A stretch of DNA of 47,732 bases. Origin: Rhodohalobacter halophilus. Its GTDB lineage: Bacteria > Bacteroidota > Rhodothermia > Balneolales > Balneolaceae. The stretch spans positions 1-47,732 of the forward strand of contig NZ_MDWE01000041.1 of NCBI RefSeq assembly GCF_001715195.1. The letters run 5' to 3'. Of the stretch, positions 35,046 to 43,942 are shown in pieces. The first letter of the stretch is position 1; each line of letters opens with the position of its first letter. The notes under the pieces were generated by a model. The model was not told the DNA's origin and did not search any database. It worked only from the letters and a program-made list of their open reading frames with translations. The position numbers were made by a program, and so were the translations under genes.

Positions 35046-38006
35046 TTAGTTCAGGAATTGGTCGAATGTCAGTGAGATATAGTAGATCGCACCCAGATTC
35101 GGTCCGCCATAGTTGAGGAAGTGACGGTTGTTAAAGATATTCGATCCGCCCGCCTTAACGACCGTCTTCATATCAGGAATTCTGTAGGAAACCTGAGCAT
35201 CAAATGTACTCACGTCCGGCACACGTCCGCTGGCAAATGATGATGTCCAGTCAAACGCTTCCTGCCATCTGTAGGTCAGGTTAAAGCCCAGCTGCTCTGT
35301 GAGGCGACGATTACCGAATGATACATTCACCTTATGTTCCGGTGTGTTATAATCGAAAATGTACTGATCTTCACGCTCGGTGATCAACTCATTCCAGTTG
35401 TAGTTGGCGCTGATCAGGAACCCTCTCGGCAGGTTATAATCAACTCCAAGAACTGCACCCTGAGATTTTACTGTTTCATCTACGTTGGTGTAGAGCTGGA
35501 ATGTATTGCTGGCATCACCTGAAAGTAGTGAAGGAGCATAAATCTGATTATCCGGATTCATCGGATTTTGCAGATCGATCGGTCCTGCAGCTCTTCTTAC
35601 TCGGAACTGAGCAATAAAATCATCATAAACATTGTAGTAATAGGCTACGTCAATCAGGAGTCTGTTTCCAATCAAACCTTTATATCCAATCTCATAAGCC
35701 TGGATCTGTTCCGGTTTTACAGGATTGAATGTAGTAAACGGCTCTAATTCCAGAAGCGCAGCCTGGTTACCGGACAGAAGTCCTTCGGTAAATCTTTCAA
35801 CCGACTCAAGCGTGAATGCATTTTCCGTCACATTGTACTTATCAGCCAGGTATGGAAGTCCTCCAAGCAATCGGGCGGTCAGTACATTCAAATCAATATA
35901 CTGTCCCTGTGTGGTTGGGTTTCGGAAACCAGTCTGGTAGGAAGCACGCACATTGTGGCCGTCTGCCACTTTAATAACGGAAGAGATACGAGGGTTAAAC
36001 TGTCCGTCGAAGTTCTCATTCTTGTCATAACGCACGGATCCGGTCAATCTCACGCGATCATCCAGAATGGATTTTGCCGCCTGAAGATATCCGCCATACT
36101 CATTGATATTCACCCCGCCGTCGCCATCATCAAAGATGGTTCCGTTTGATCGGAGCTGATACTGGCGGAAACTCAATCCAACCTGAAGGTCCACAAAGTC
36201 GATCTCATTTTTGAAGTCATACTGTCCTTCGGTATGGAGGAACCGGGATTTGTCATTGAAGCGTGCACCGTTCGGCACAGTACCTTCAAGAGCTGCGTCG
36301 CGTGCTGCGTTGAAAGCAGATGTTCCCGGCTGGAATCTATTGGCATCTGATGAAGCACGAGCCGCATTGTGTAAGTTTGAAACCGTGCCTGGATTCGACA
36401 ACAGTGCTTGAACTATCGCAGGATCGTAATTTGTATTCCCCTGAGTTGCAAAGTATGCTTGGGCTAATCCGCCGACAAATGTTCCGCCATAATTCGCATA
36501 CCAATCGGTTGTACCCAGATATGCATCATTCACGGCAAACCCTACAAAATCAGCAATGTAGGAGTCGCCGGAATCTTCAAAAGTTCCGTATGCGCGAACC
36601 ATAAAGTTATCTCCTTCGAGCTGGAGCTTATGTTGCTGGATACTAAAGTTCTTCAAACTGTAACGCTGTGCACCACTATAGATCGATGTCCCGAAACCGT
36701 AGTTCATGGCATAGCTCGCCTCCACATTGTCTGTAAGCCGGTAGTGCAGCGAAGTATTAAATTTGAGGTTTTTCGCATTGTGGTCTACCAGATACTCTTC
36801 ACGATATCCTGTCCTGGCAACCGGCTGAGAAGGCAAACTCTGCGCAAATTGAATAGCATCTTGCTGACTAATCGGAAGCTGAGATGCAACCAGTTGAGCT
36901 GCAACACCCTGTACAAAGTCCGGATTAAGACTCAGTAATCCCATGTTGAACGTTCCATCATCTCCATAAAGATGGACTCCGTCAAAAGCAGGGTTTTGTC
37001 CGGGGTTGTTTGCAAAATCCAACCCTGAGTTCTTATCGGAGTAGTTAATTCCTCTCCAATCATCGGCCTGGCTGTAGGAGAAGTTCAGCTTATAGGCAAA
37101 ACGATCGCCCACGGTATCTGCCCAACGGATGGACGATTCAAACATATGGCGCGGATTGTTCGGCTCACCGATATCTCCGTCACTGTCTATATGGTTTACA
37201 CCATTTCTTATAAACACACTCAAGCCCGGATACCGGAACGGACTCTTGCTATTCACCAGAAGAATTCCGTTAAACGCATTTGGCCCGTAGAGTGCTGAAG
37301 ATGCGCCGGGAATAAATTCCAGGTTCTCCACATCCAGTTCGGAAGGACCGTTCAGGTTACCGATCGGGAAGTTCAGCGCCGGAGCCTGCGTATCCATACC
37401 GTCTGTAAGCTGAACCATTCGGGTGTTACCGGTAGAGTTAAAACCCCTTGCGTTAATAATCTGAAAGTTGATACTGCTGGTGGTTACGTCAACTCCTTTC
37501 AGGTTTCCAATCCCTTTATAGTAATTATCAGAAGCTGTCTGATTTATCGCCAGAATATCCATTCGTTCAATGGATACCGGAGCCTCCATAATACTCTCCT
37601 CCACTCGGGAAGCAGAAACTACAACGTCGGAACCAAGAAAGGTCTGTTCTTCCAGCTCAATCCGAAGTCCGGATACGTTCGACTCAGTAATTTGAATCTC
37701 CCGAGTTTGGTATCCAACAATAGAAACAACAAGTGTAATGGGCGGGTTCTCATTCACACGGAGCGTAAATTCACCGTTAGGATCTGTAGCAACACCAACG
37801 ACCCGGCCTCTTACGGCTATGTTCACACCTGCCAGCTCTTCGCCGGTGCGGGCATCCACAACCTGACCGGAAACTGTAATTTGTTGTTGTGATTCTATTT
37901 CAGTGTCTGAAATGTTTGATGCATTTGAATGCTCAACAGTGGCCAATCCGGCGAACAGCAAAAGAGAGAGCAGTTGAAATGCACAATTCCGTATCCAATC
38001 TTTCAT
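35046..38006 (-). CDS. TonB-dependent outer membrane receptor with carboxypeptidase-like N-terminal domain
   Basis: A 986-residue outer-membrane active transporter. It has a signal peptide (about 1-30), a carboxypeptidase-regulatory-like domain (ITVSGQVVDARTGEELAGVN at about 43-62 through VVSIVGYQTREIQI), then a plug domain (VVVSASRVEESIMEAPVSIE, GASSALYGPNAFNGILLV) and a beta barrel ending in an aromatic-rich strand (YYISLTFDQFLN). There is no SusD partner next to it, so it is not a classical SusCD pair. The substrate is unknown. A perfect TGNAANCGNTTNCA operator lies about 110 bases upstream, hinting at control by a LacI-family regulator and so at carbohydrate use. Confidence 0.92.
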   Translation of the reverse strand: MKDWIRNCAFQLLSLLLFAGLATVEHSNASNISDTEIESQQQITVSGQVVDARTGEELAGVNIAVRGRVVGVATDPNGEFTLRVNENPPITLVVSIVGYQTREIQITESNVSGLRIELEEQTFLGSDVVVSASRVEESIMEAPVSIERMDILAINQTASDNYYKGIGNLKGVDVTTSSINFQIINARGFNSTGNTRMVQLTDGMDTQAPALNFPIGNLNGPSELDVENLEFIPGASSALYGPNAFNGILLVNSKSPFRYPGLSVFIRNGVNHIDSDGDIGEPNNPRHMFESSIRWADTVGDRFAYKLNFSYSQADDWRGINYSDKNSGLDFANNPGQNPAFDGVHLYGDDGTFNMGLLSLNPDFVQGVAAQLVASQLPISQQDAIQFAQSLPSQPVARTGYREEYLVDHNAKNLKFNTSLHYRLTDNVEASYAMNYGFGTSIYSGAQRYSLKNFSIQQHKLQLEGDNFMVRAYGTFEDSGDSYIADFVGFAVNDAYLGTTDWYANYGGTFVGGLAQAYFATQGNTNYDPAIVQALLSNPGTVSNLHNAARASSDANRFQPGTSAFNAARDAALEGTVPNGARFNDKSRFLHTEGQYDFKNEIDFVDLQVGLSFRQYQLRSNGTIFDDGDGGVNINEYGGYLQAAKSILDDRVRLTGSVRYDKNENFDGQFNPRISSVIKVADGHNVRASYQTGFRNPTTQGQYIDLNVLTARLLGGLPYLADKYNVTENAFTLESVERFTEGLLSGNQAALLELEPFTTFNPVKPEQIQAYEIGYKGLIGNRLLIDVAYYYNVYDDFIAQFRVRRAAGPIDLQNPMNPDNQIYAPSLLSGDASNTFQLYTNVDETVKSQGAVLGVDYNLPRGFLISANYNWNELITEREDQYIFDYNTPEHKVNVSFGNRRLTEQLGFNLTYRWQEAFDWTSSFASGRVPDVSTFDAQVSYRIPDMKTVVKAGGSNIFNNRHFLNYGGPNLGAIYYISLTFDQFLN

Positions 38007-38113
38007 AAATAGCAGATTAAGTTAATGATTAAGGGGTTGCAAAATGCGTGCATCGAAGGTAAACCGTTTCCCGATGTTTTGTCAACTATAAATAAAACTC
38101 AATTTTTGGCATT

Positions 38114-38127
38114 TGCAAGCGCTTCCA
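38114..38127. promoter_or_regulatory. LacI/CcpA-family operator (cre-like palindrome)
   Basis: TGCAAGCGCTTCCA at this position matches TGNAANCGNTTNCA at all defined positions and on both strands. It sits in the 222-base gap between the receptor start (38006, minus strand) and the SIMPL lipoprotein start (38229, plus strand), about 110 bases from either, so it could serve either gene. The receptor is favoured because LacI-type regulators commonly control sugar-uptake receptors. Confidence 0.55.
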
Positions 38128-38228
38128 CAATAATTTTTATCTATCGGATTTCGTATATACATCACTGAGCTTTAATTAGTTATACATCGTCCTAAAAATT
38201 GTTCAACTTAAAATTAAACAAACTCATC

Positions 38229-38918
38229 ATGATGAACCGCCTTCTTACTATCACGATACCGGTAATCCTTCTGCTGCTTAGTGGCTGCAATTCAGCATCA
38301 ACTCTGACGGCACAGGATGCAAAAACCATTACCATAGACGCTTCAGGTGAAGTTTTAGCTCCAGCTGATGAGATTATTTTCAACATTGTTATTAACCGGT
38401 TTGATGCGGAAGCCTCAGTTGCATTTGCAAGCCACAAAGAACAAGAACGTTTCCTTACACAGTTGATTATCGACCAGCAGATTGACGAAGAATACATCAA
38501 TGCATACCCAATTAATATTTCTCCACGGCGCCATACCCAAAACCCCGGTTTTGAAACGCGTCAGAGTGTAACCCTGCGCCTTCAGGACCTGGATCAGTTC
38601 GAATCGATGCAGATCACACTTATTGAAAACGGTTTTGATAACTTTTCAGCAAATTTCTCTACATCTTCTGTTGAGGAGTATCGAAAAAAAGCCCTCGAAT
38701 CGGCTATTGAGGATGCCCGGGATAAAGCCGGTTTACTGGCAAACGCATCAGGTGCAGAGCTGGGGCAGGTACTCTCTATCGACTATACTTCCTCACAGCC
38801 TGTAGCACGACGAGAAATGGCGCTGATGAGTGCAGATTCATACGGCGGCTCCCTCATTGAAATGCAGCAGTCCATTCCGGTTCGGGAGAATGTGCGAATC
38901 AGATTTCTCATTCAATAA
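38229..38918 (+). CDS. SIMPL-domain (DUF541) lipoprotein
   Basis: A 229-residue predicted lipoprotein: after MMNRLLTITIPVILLL the lipobox LLSGC places the modified Cys near residue 20. The mature part is a SIMPL/DUF541 domain (AKTITIDASGEVLAPADEIIFNIVINRFD at the start, in two parts; EEYRKKALESAIEDARDKAGLLANASGAELGQVL near 160-190; REMALMS). The family includes Brucella BP26 and related periplasmic proteins of poorly known role. A start ten codons upstream exists, but it would put charged residues before the signal, so the ATG pair at 38229/38232 is chosen. Confidence 0.85.
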   Translation: MMNRLLTITIPVILLLLSGCNSASTLTAQDAKTITIDASGEVLAPADEIIFNIVINRFDAEASVAFASHKEQERFLTQLIIDQQIDEEYINAYPINISPRRHTQNPGFETRQSVTLRLQDLDQFESMQITLIENGFDNFSANFSTSSVEEYRKKALESAIEDARDKAGLLANASGAELGQVLSIDYTSSQPVARREMALMSADSYGGSLIEMQQSIPVRENVRIRFLIQ

Positions 38919-38942
38919 AATGAACTGATTTGATTCGATTTT

Positions 38943-38970
38943 AGGCGGAAAGATTCCGAACTTTCCGCCT
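38943..38970 (+). terminator. Hairpin between SIMPL gene and mutS2, possible terminator or leader structure
   Basis: AGGCGGAAAG (38943-38952), an 8-base loop, then CTTTCCGCCT (38961-38970): a perfect 10-base stem 24 bases after the SIMPL stop. It has no T-run after it and ends directly at an ATG (38971), the first possible start of mutS2. Confidence 0.5.
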
Positions 38971-38982
38971 ATGTCGAATCAC

Positions 38983-41376
38983 ATGCAACTTTTCCCAGAT
39001 AACAGCTCTCAAAAAATTGGTTTTGAGAGTATCCGATCAGCAACTCTCCGCAAAAGTTATACCCCTTACGGGCAGGAGGAGATTTTGCGCCTCACTCCCT
39101 CTTCCGCCAAAACCGTTGTTGAGAAGAGACTAGCCCGATCTGCCGAATGGATGAAAATCTTGCAGAGCGGAGCCGGCCAGCCGCTCACCGTGATCGACGA
39201 TATCCGAGATATTTTAAAAGACAGCCGCCTGAAGGGAACCATTCTCCCCTTGGATGATTTTCCGGTTATTTACCAAAATGCGCGCCTCTCGCGGTTACTG
39301 ATCAGTTTTTTTAAAAGGCTCGAATTTGACACCCCTGCCCTGGACGAGGTAACTGATCGCCTGGTGAACCTGAAACCGCTGGAAGAAGCCATACAGCGAG
39401 TAGTGACCGAACGCGGCGAGCTTCGGGATGATGCCAGCCGGGAGCTTCAAAGAGTTCGGGGTAAATTGAACCGGGAGCGCAGTAAACTTCGCAGCACGGT
39501 TCAGCAGGTCATGAAGCGTTTGGCAAAGGACGGAATGACCTCTGATGAAGGGGCAACCATCCGAAGCGGACGAATGGTAATTCCCGTCCAGGCTGAATAT
39601 AAACGCAAAGTGGATGGATTTATTCATGATGTCTCCTCCACCGGGCAAACCGTCTATATTGAACCGGTTCAGGCACTTCAGATCAACAACGAAATCCGAC
39701 AGCTTGAGGCTGAAGAGAAGCGGGAAATTGAACGGATTCTCCGCTCCCTCACAGACGAAGTGCGAAAATACAGTGAAGAGCTGGAGCTGAACTGTACCTA
39801 TATCGGAGAACTGGATGCGATCCACAGTATGGTGTCTTTGGGGCTGGACCTGGATGGAGCCATTCCCGAACTCTCCGACAATCGCCGCATCAACCTGATT
39901 CGTGGCAAAAACCCGAACCTGATGCTGAAAAACTTCTCGCTGAAAGAGCCGGAACCGGTAGTACCTCTGGATCTCACCCTTGAAGAAAATGAACTTGGCC
40001 TGGTCATTACCGGACCCAATGCAGGAGGTAAATCGGTAGCCATGAAAACGACCGGGCTTCTCTGCATGATGCTCCAGTCCGGCTTCCCGATTCCTGTTCA
40101 GCCCGATTCTCAGCTTCCGGTTCTGAGCGGGCTTTTCGTAGATATCGGGGATGATCAATCCATTGAAAATGATCTGAGTACATTTTCGTCCCGACTGAAC
40201 TGGATGAAAATAACCCTCAGCAGAATGGAAATAGGTTCACTGGTTCTGATTGATGAGGCGGGCGCCGGGACTGATCCTGAGGAAGGCGGAGCTCTCTTTC
40301 AGGCTTTTGTGGAAGAGGTGATTGAGCGCGGTTCACGCGTGATCGTTACAACGCATCACGGATCGCTGAAAGTTTTTGCCCACGAACATGATCAGGTGGT
40401 CAACGGTGCCATGGAGTTCAATCAGGAGAGCCTCTCTCCTACCTACCGTTTCAAGAAAGGCGTACCCGGAAGCAGTTATGCCTTTGAAATTGCCGACAGA
40501 ATGGACCTGCCGGTCAAATTGATGAAACGAGCACGCGCTCTGCTGGGTGAACAGAAAGATTCAATGGGTGATCTGCTGATCAATCTGGAAAGACAAACCC
40601 AGGAAGCAGAAGAGCTTCGTCTCAGCTATCTGAAAAATCAGCGGGAAGCGGAAAAACAGGAGCGGGTTTACAGGGAAAAGTCGGAACAGATTGACCGTAA
40701 GCGGAAGGGCATTATTGAGAAAGCGTACAAAGATGCCGAGGAGATTATGAAAGATGCCAACCGAAGGATTGAGGAGGCGGTTGAGAAAGTGGTGAGTGAA
40801 GGCCGGGACGATAAAGAGAAAATCCGTGAGGCTCGATCTGAGATCGAAAAAGCAAAAAAGGAGATTCGCACATTCAAAGATGAGTATGAACAAGAAACTG
40901 AAAAACCGGTCAAGCGTAATGAAAAGCCTGACATTGGAGATCACGTTCTGATTGGTGACGGAAACACCACGGGCGAACTGGTGGAACTCTCGGGAAAACA
41001 GGCCACTGTTTTAGTCAATGGGATGAAAATAAAATCGAAACTGAACAAGCTCACAAAAACCGAACCTCCTGCCAAGAAAAAACAGAAGAGCCGATCCCGA
41101 TCGTATGGCGGTTCCCAGGAGATAGATTTATCCGTTAAACCAAGGCTCGATTTACGCGGCAAACGGGGTGACGAGGCTATTAAAGAGCTCACTCTCTATC
41201 TCGATAAGGCCATTGCACGCAACTTGCAGCAGGTGGAAATTGTGCACGGTAAAGGAGAAGGTATTCTGCACAAACTCGTTCACGAATACCTCGAAAAACG
41301 TGATGGAGTAAAATCGTTCGACATCGCGCCGTGGGAGAGCGGCGGCAGCGGGTGCACGATTGTTGATTTAAAGTAG
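38983..41376 (+). CDS. mutS2: Endonuclease MutS2
   Basis: A 797-residue MutS homologue without the mismatch-recognition domain. MutS2 proteins suppress recombination and, in Bacillus, rescue collided ribosomes. Visible parts: core and clamp helices (about 1-310), Walker A GPNAGGKSV (about 343), Walker B SLVLIDEAGAGTDPEEGGAL (about 416), a long Lys/Glu coiled coil (about 535-640), and a C-terminal Smr domain with LDLRGKRGDEAI and VEIVHGKGEGILHKL (about 720-795). An ATG four codons upstream at 38971 abuts a stable hairpin. The ATG at 38983 begins MQLFPDNSSQKIGFESIRS, which fits the usual MutS2 start, so it is preferred. Confidence 0.93.
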   Translation: MQLFPDNSSQKIGFESIRSATLRKSYTPYGQEEILRLTPSSAKTVVEKRLARSAEWMKILQSGAGQPLTVIDDIRDILKDSRLKGTILPLDDFPVIYQNARLSRLLISFFKRLEFDTPALDEVTDRLVNLKPLEEAIQRVVTERGELRDDASRELQRVRGKLNRERSKLRSTVQQVMKRLAKDGMTSDEGATIRSGRMVIPVQAEYKRKVDGFIHDVSSTGQTVYIEPVQALQINNEIRQLEAEEKREIERILRSLTDEVRKYSEELELNCTYIGELDAIHSMVSLGLDLDGAIPELSDNRRINLIRGKNPNLMLKNFSLKEPEPVVPLDLTLEENELGLVITGPNAGGKSVAMKTTGLLCMMLQSGFPIPVQPDSQLPVLSGLFVDIGDDQSIENDLSTFSSRLNWMKITLSRMEIGSLVLIDEAGAGTDPEEGGALFQAFVEEVIERGSRVIVTTHHGSLKVFAHEHDQVVNGAMEFNQESLSPTYRFKKGVPGSSYAFEIADRMDLPVKLMKRARALLGEQKDSMGDLLINLERQTQEAEELRLSYLKNQREAEKQERVYREKSEQIDRKRKGIIEKAYKDAEEIMKDANRRIEEAVEKVVSEGRDDKEKIREARSEIEKAKKEIRTFKDEYEQETEKPVKRNEKPDIGDHVLIGDGNTTGELVELSGKQATVLVNGMKIKSKLNKLTKTEPPAKKKQKSRSRSYGGSQEIDLSVKPRLDLRGKRGDEAIKELTLYLDKAIARNLQQVEIVHGKGEGILHKLVHEYLEKRDGVKSFDIAPWESGGSGCTIVDLK

Positions 41377-41382
41377 AGAAAG

Positions 41383-41619
41383 TCAGTACGAACTTGTAAA
41401 ACGATCCACATTATCATTTCGCAGTTTCCGGTGTTTCGTTGACCTTCCGGACACCCGTTTTCTCCACATCTTAAAACTGGATGTCTTCAGTTCTTTTCTC
41501 ATCAATTCGATCACCTCTTTTTCACTGAGGCCAAATTGAAATTTTATGGCATCGAACGGGGTCCGGTCTTCCCACGCCATCTCAATAATTCTGCTGATTT
41601 TTTCTTCAGATAGATCCAT
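41383..41619 (-). CDS. TIGR03643 (DUF2805) family small protein
   Basis: A 78-residue protein that matches the short TIGR03643/DUF2805 type: DLSEEKISRIIEMAWEDRTPFDAI, then FQFGLSEKEVIELMRKELKTSSFKMWRKRV, then a basic tail (GRSTKHRK). The first two-thirds has a helix-turn-helix look, suggesting nucleic-acid binding, but no function is established. It converges on mutS2 with a 6-base gap and is 50 bases from the next gene on its strand. Confidence 0.85.
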   Translation of the reverse strand: MDLSEEKISRIIEMAWEDRTPFDAIKFQFGLSEKEVIELMRKELKTSSFKMWRKRVSGRSTKHRKLRNDNVDRFTSSY

Positions 41620-41669
41620 TTGTGCTGTTTCGGGAAAGAAATGCTTTTCCGGTGAAAAACATTCAAACC

Positions 41670-42182
41670 TTAGTACCGCAGATGAAGAAGTCTGCTCTCT
41701 CCCTCGTTATCAATGGTGATGATCAACAGATTTCCGTAGTCAGATTCGTCAAACTTGTCCTTAAAATGCTCTCTGCCCAACAGTTCATTTGCAAAGAACG
41801 GCGTTGTATTTGAATGGCCGCTAACAAGAACCGTTTTTCCTCTGTTTGATTGGAGCAGCCGTGCCACCTCCGCTTCGGGCTCATGAGGTTCATACAAAAG
41901 AATCTCCAGACTGTGCTGTTCGGCAATCGGACGGACCGTTTCCCGGGTTCGGATTCTGTCTGAGGAGTAAACCGCATCAAATGAAATACGCTCCAGCATC
42001 TCCGTCAGCCGTTCTGCCCGTTCATAGCCCGCCTCAGAGAGATCCGGATCAGCAGAGTCATCCACCTTTTCAGCGTGACGAACCAGAATAAATGTGGTGG
42101 TATCTGACTGGGCCTGAACCTCCAAGCTACCAAACAAGGCTGTAAATAAAACGATGAGCGGAAGAATTTTCTTTATGATCAT
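41670..42182 (-). CDS. Exported SixA-like histidine phosphatase
   Basis: A 170-residue protein with a signal peptide (residues 1-25, IIKKILPLIVLFTALFG...VQAQ) and a short histidine-phosphatase domain. The catalytic RHAEK is at about 34-38 (FILVRHAEKVDD), SSDRIRTRETVRPI follows near 83 and the second His is in VLVSGHSNTTPFFANELLG near 122. It resembles SixA in size, but SixA acts on cytoplasmic phosphohistidine while this one is predicted periplasmic, so its substrate is likely different. An ATG 13 codons upstream is possible, but the signal peptide begins at 42182. Confidence 0.82.
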   Translation of the reverse strand: MIIKKILPLIVLFTALFGSLEVQAQSDTTTFILVRHAEKVDDSADPDLSEAGYERAERLTEMLERISFDAVYSSDRIRTRETVRPIAEQHSLEILLYEPHEPEAEVARLLQSNRGKTVLVSGHSNTTPFFANELLGREHFKDKFDESDYGNLLIITIDNEGESRLLHLRY

Positions 42183-42266
42183 GATTTGTTGATTAATTGT
42201 AGATTCACGATATATTGACACTCCATTAACTTAACTTTCCGATGTTCAAGATAAACAGAAATTACC

Positions 42267-43163
42267 ATGCGTACCTTCTTTGCCACGCTAATTTTATTCA
42301 CCCTAATCTCCTGCACCATGGAACAGAGTGAACCTTTTGACCTGCAGGGACATCGCGGAGCCCGAGGCTTAATGCCAGAGAACACCATACCCGCCATGCT
42401 GAAAGGGGTTGAACTGGATGTGACAACCGTTGAATTTGATGTGGTTGTCACCAAAGACGAGCAGCTGCTTGTTTCTCATGAACCGTGGTTCAATCATCTA
42501 TTCAGCACAAAACCGGATGGCTCTCCCGTTACGGAAAGTGAGGAGAAAAGTTTGAATATATTTGAAATGACCTTTGAAGAGACACAGCAGTTTGATGTGG
42601 GACAGCGCCAAAATCCAAACTTCCCTGAACAGCAAACGATGGAAGTGACCAAACCGCTGATGGCCGATGCAATCCGGGCTGTGGAAGAGTATGCCGAGGA
42701 GAAAAACCTTCCGCCACTTCGCTACAATATTGAAACCAAAAGCAGGCCGGAGTGGTATGGGGAGTATGTACCCGGCCCCGAGAAGTTCGCCTCGCTTATG
42801 TACGATGTATTGAACGAACTGGGCGTTCTGGACCGCGTCATCATTCAATCATTTGATCCGTCAACACTGATTGCTATCCGTCAGATTGACTCATCTGTAC
42901 AACTGGCCATGCTCGTTCAGGAACGGGTTCCTGCAGATATGTACATTAATATCCTGGGCTTTACCCCCGATATCTGGAGCCCGAACTATGAGCTGCTTAC
43001 ACCGGAGAGTGTTTCAGAGCTCAAAGCGCGGGGAATGAAAGTGATTCCATGGACGGTCAACTCAACAGAAGAGATGAACCGGGTTTTTGAGATGGGAGTG
43101 GATGGCTTGATCACCGATTTTCCAAACCGGGCGCAAGAACTGAATTTCAACCAATCAAATTAA
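42267..43163 (+). CDS. Glycerophosphodiester phosphodiesterase lipoprotein
   Basis: A 298-residue GDPD, which splits glycerophosphodiesters from phospholipid turnover into glycerol-3-phosphate and an alcohol. The signal ends in a lipobox (LFTLISC, Cys at about residue 16), so it is likely membrane-anchored in the periplasm. Active-site residues are in place: His and Arg in GHRGARGLMPENTIPA (about 28-29), Glu-x-Asp in VEFDVVVTKD (about 56-58) and His in VSHEPWFNHLF (about 70). NIETKSRP and GMKVIPWTVNS complete the TIM barrel. It is divergent from the SixA-like gene. Confidence 0.9.
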   Translation: MRTFFATLILFTLISCTMEQSEPFDLQGHRGARGLMPENTIPAMLKGVELDVTTVEFDVVVTKDEQLLVSHEPWFNHLFSTKPDGSPVTESEEKSLNIFEMTFEETQQFDVGQRQNPNFPEQQTMEVTKPLMADAIRAVEEYAEEKNLPPLRYNIETKSRPEWYGEYVPGPEKFASLMYDVLNELGVLDRVIIQSFDPSTLIAIRQIDSSVQLAMLVQERVPADMYINILGFTPDIWSPNYELLTPESVSELKARGMKVIPWTVNSTEEMNRVFEMGVDGLITDFPNRAQELNFNQSN

Positions 43164-43166
43164 TCT

Positions 43167-43898
43167 TTACTCTATCTCACTCAGCACTTTTGCCATAGAA
43201 GCCCAGGACCCTTTGGCCAGGTAGTCCGGTTTGAGGCCGTCTTCTTCCAGCATTTCGGTAAGCCCGAGGCTTCCGGCAATCAACGTTGAATTGTTGAGAT
43301 CCAGTTCCGGGAATGCTGTCTTCACCCGGATGTAGGCCGACCGATTATGCAGAATCACCCCATCAATCTGATTTAACTTTAGCTCTTTTTGAAACGCTGA
43401 AAGCTCACTCTCATCAAGGGTAACCTCTTTGCAAACCGTAAATTCTGCAACCGGCATCTCAAGCTCTTTCAGCAGTCCGGGCATCTCTTCGGTTTTATTT
43501 TCGGTTGTTGGATAGAGCACATATCCCTCCTTTGATATGCGAAGCATAAACTCCAGTATGTCGATCGGTTTTGCCGGTTGACGCGGCTGAATAGCCGGAA
43601 TTCCGTGTGTCTCCAGATAAATGGCCGTAGGTTTATCCAGCACAATATTTACGCAGTTGATCACCTCACTCTGCAGATCGTTCTCCTTCACCCACTCTAC
43701 AAAAAACCGGGCATTCCGAAGGTTTCCGTGGATGATAAATGAAAACTCAGAAAGCCGATGTTTTAGCTCATCAGACTCTTCCCGGTTCGGGCTGTATGTA
43801 AACTTCTCGAGCGGAAGGTGTAAAAAATCTATGTTTTGAACCGACTCCATCTCCAAAAACGGGGCCGCAATATCTTTATCTGCTGTCAGTAAAATCAT
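43167..43898 (-). CDS. hemD: Uroporphyrinogen-III synthase-like protein
   Basis: A 243-residue protein resembling HemD, which closes and inverts the tetrapyrrole ring in haem synthesis. The two-lobed pattern is recognisable: an N-terminal lobe with FLHLPLEKFTYSP, and the second lobe with VLYPTTENKTEEMPGLLKELE, FTVCKEVTLDESEL, GVILHNRSAYIRVKTAFPEL and LIAGSLGLTEMLEEDGLKPDYLA. HemD is poorly conserved, so the symbol is provisional. No other haem gene is in the window. It converges on the GDPD gene. Confidence 0.72.
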   Translation of the reverse strand: MILLTADKDIAAPFLEMESVQNIDFLHLPLEKFTYSPNREESDELKHRLSEFSFIIHGNLRNARFFVEWVKENDLQSEVINCVNIVLDKPTAIYLETHGIPAIQPRQPAKPIDILEFMLRISKEGYVLYPTTENKTEEMPGLLKELEMPVAEFTVCKEVTLDESELSAFQKELKLNQIDGVILHNRSAYIRVKTAFPELDLNNSTLIAGSLGLTEMLEEDGLKPDYLAKGSWASMAKVLSEIE

Positions 43899-43942
43899 CG
43901 GAATTTCTACTTTACTTCTTTATTAAATAATCAATTCGGGTA

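Noticed and set aside
35046-38006. SusC of a SusCD pair
   Set aside because: No SusD-like lipoprotein is next to it; the downstream gap holds only repeats and a terminator.
39295-40158. Long open frame (287 codons) on the minus strand within mutS2
   Set aside because: Antisense to a clearly conserved MutS2 core; its translation has no recognisable domain and it is a codon-bias shadow.
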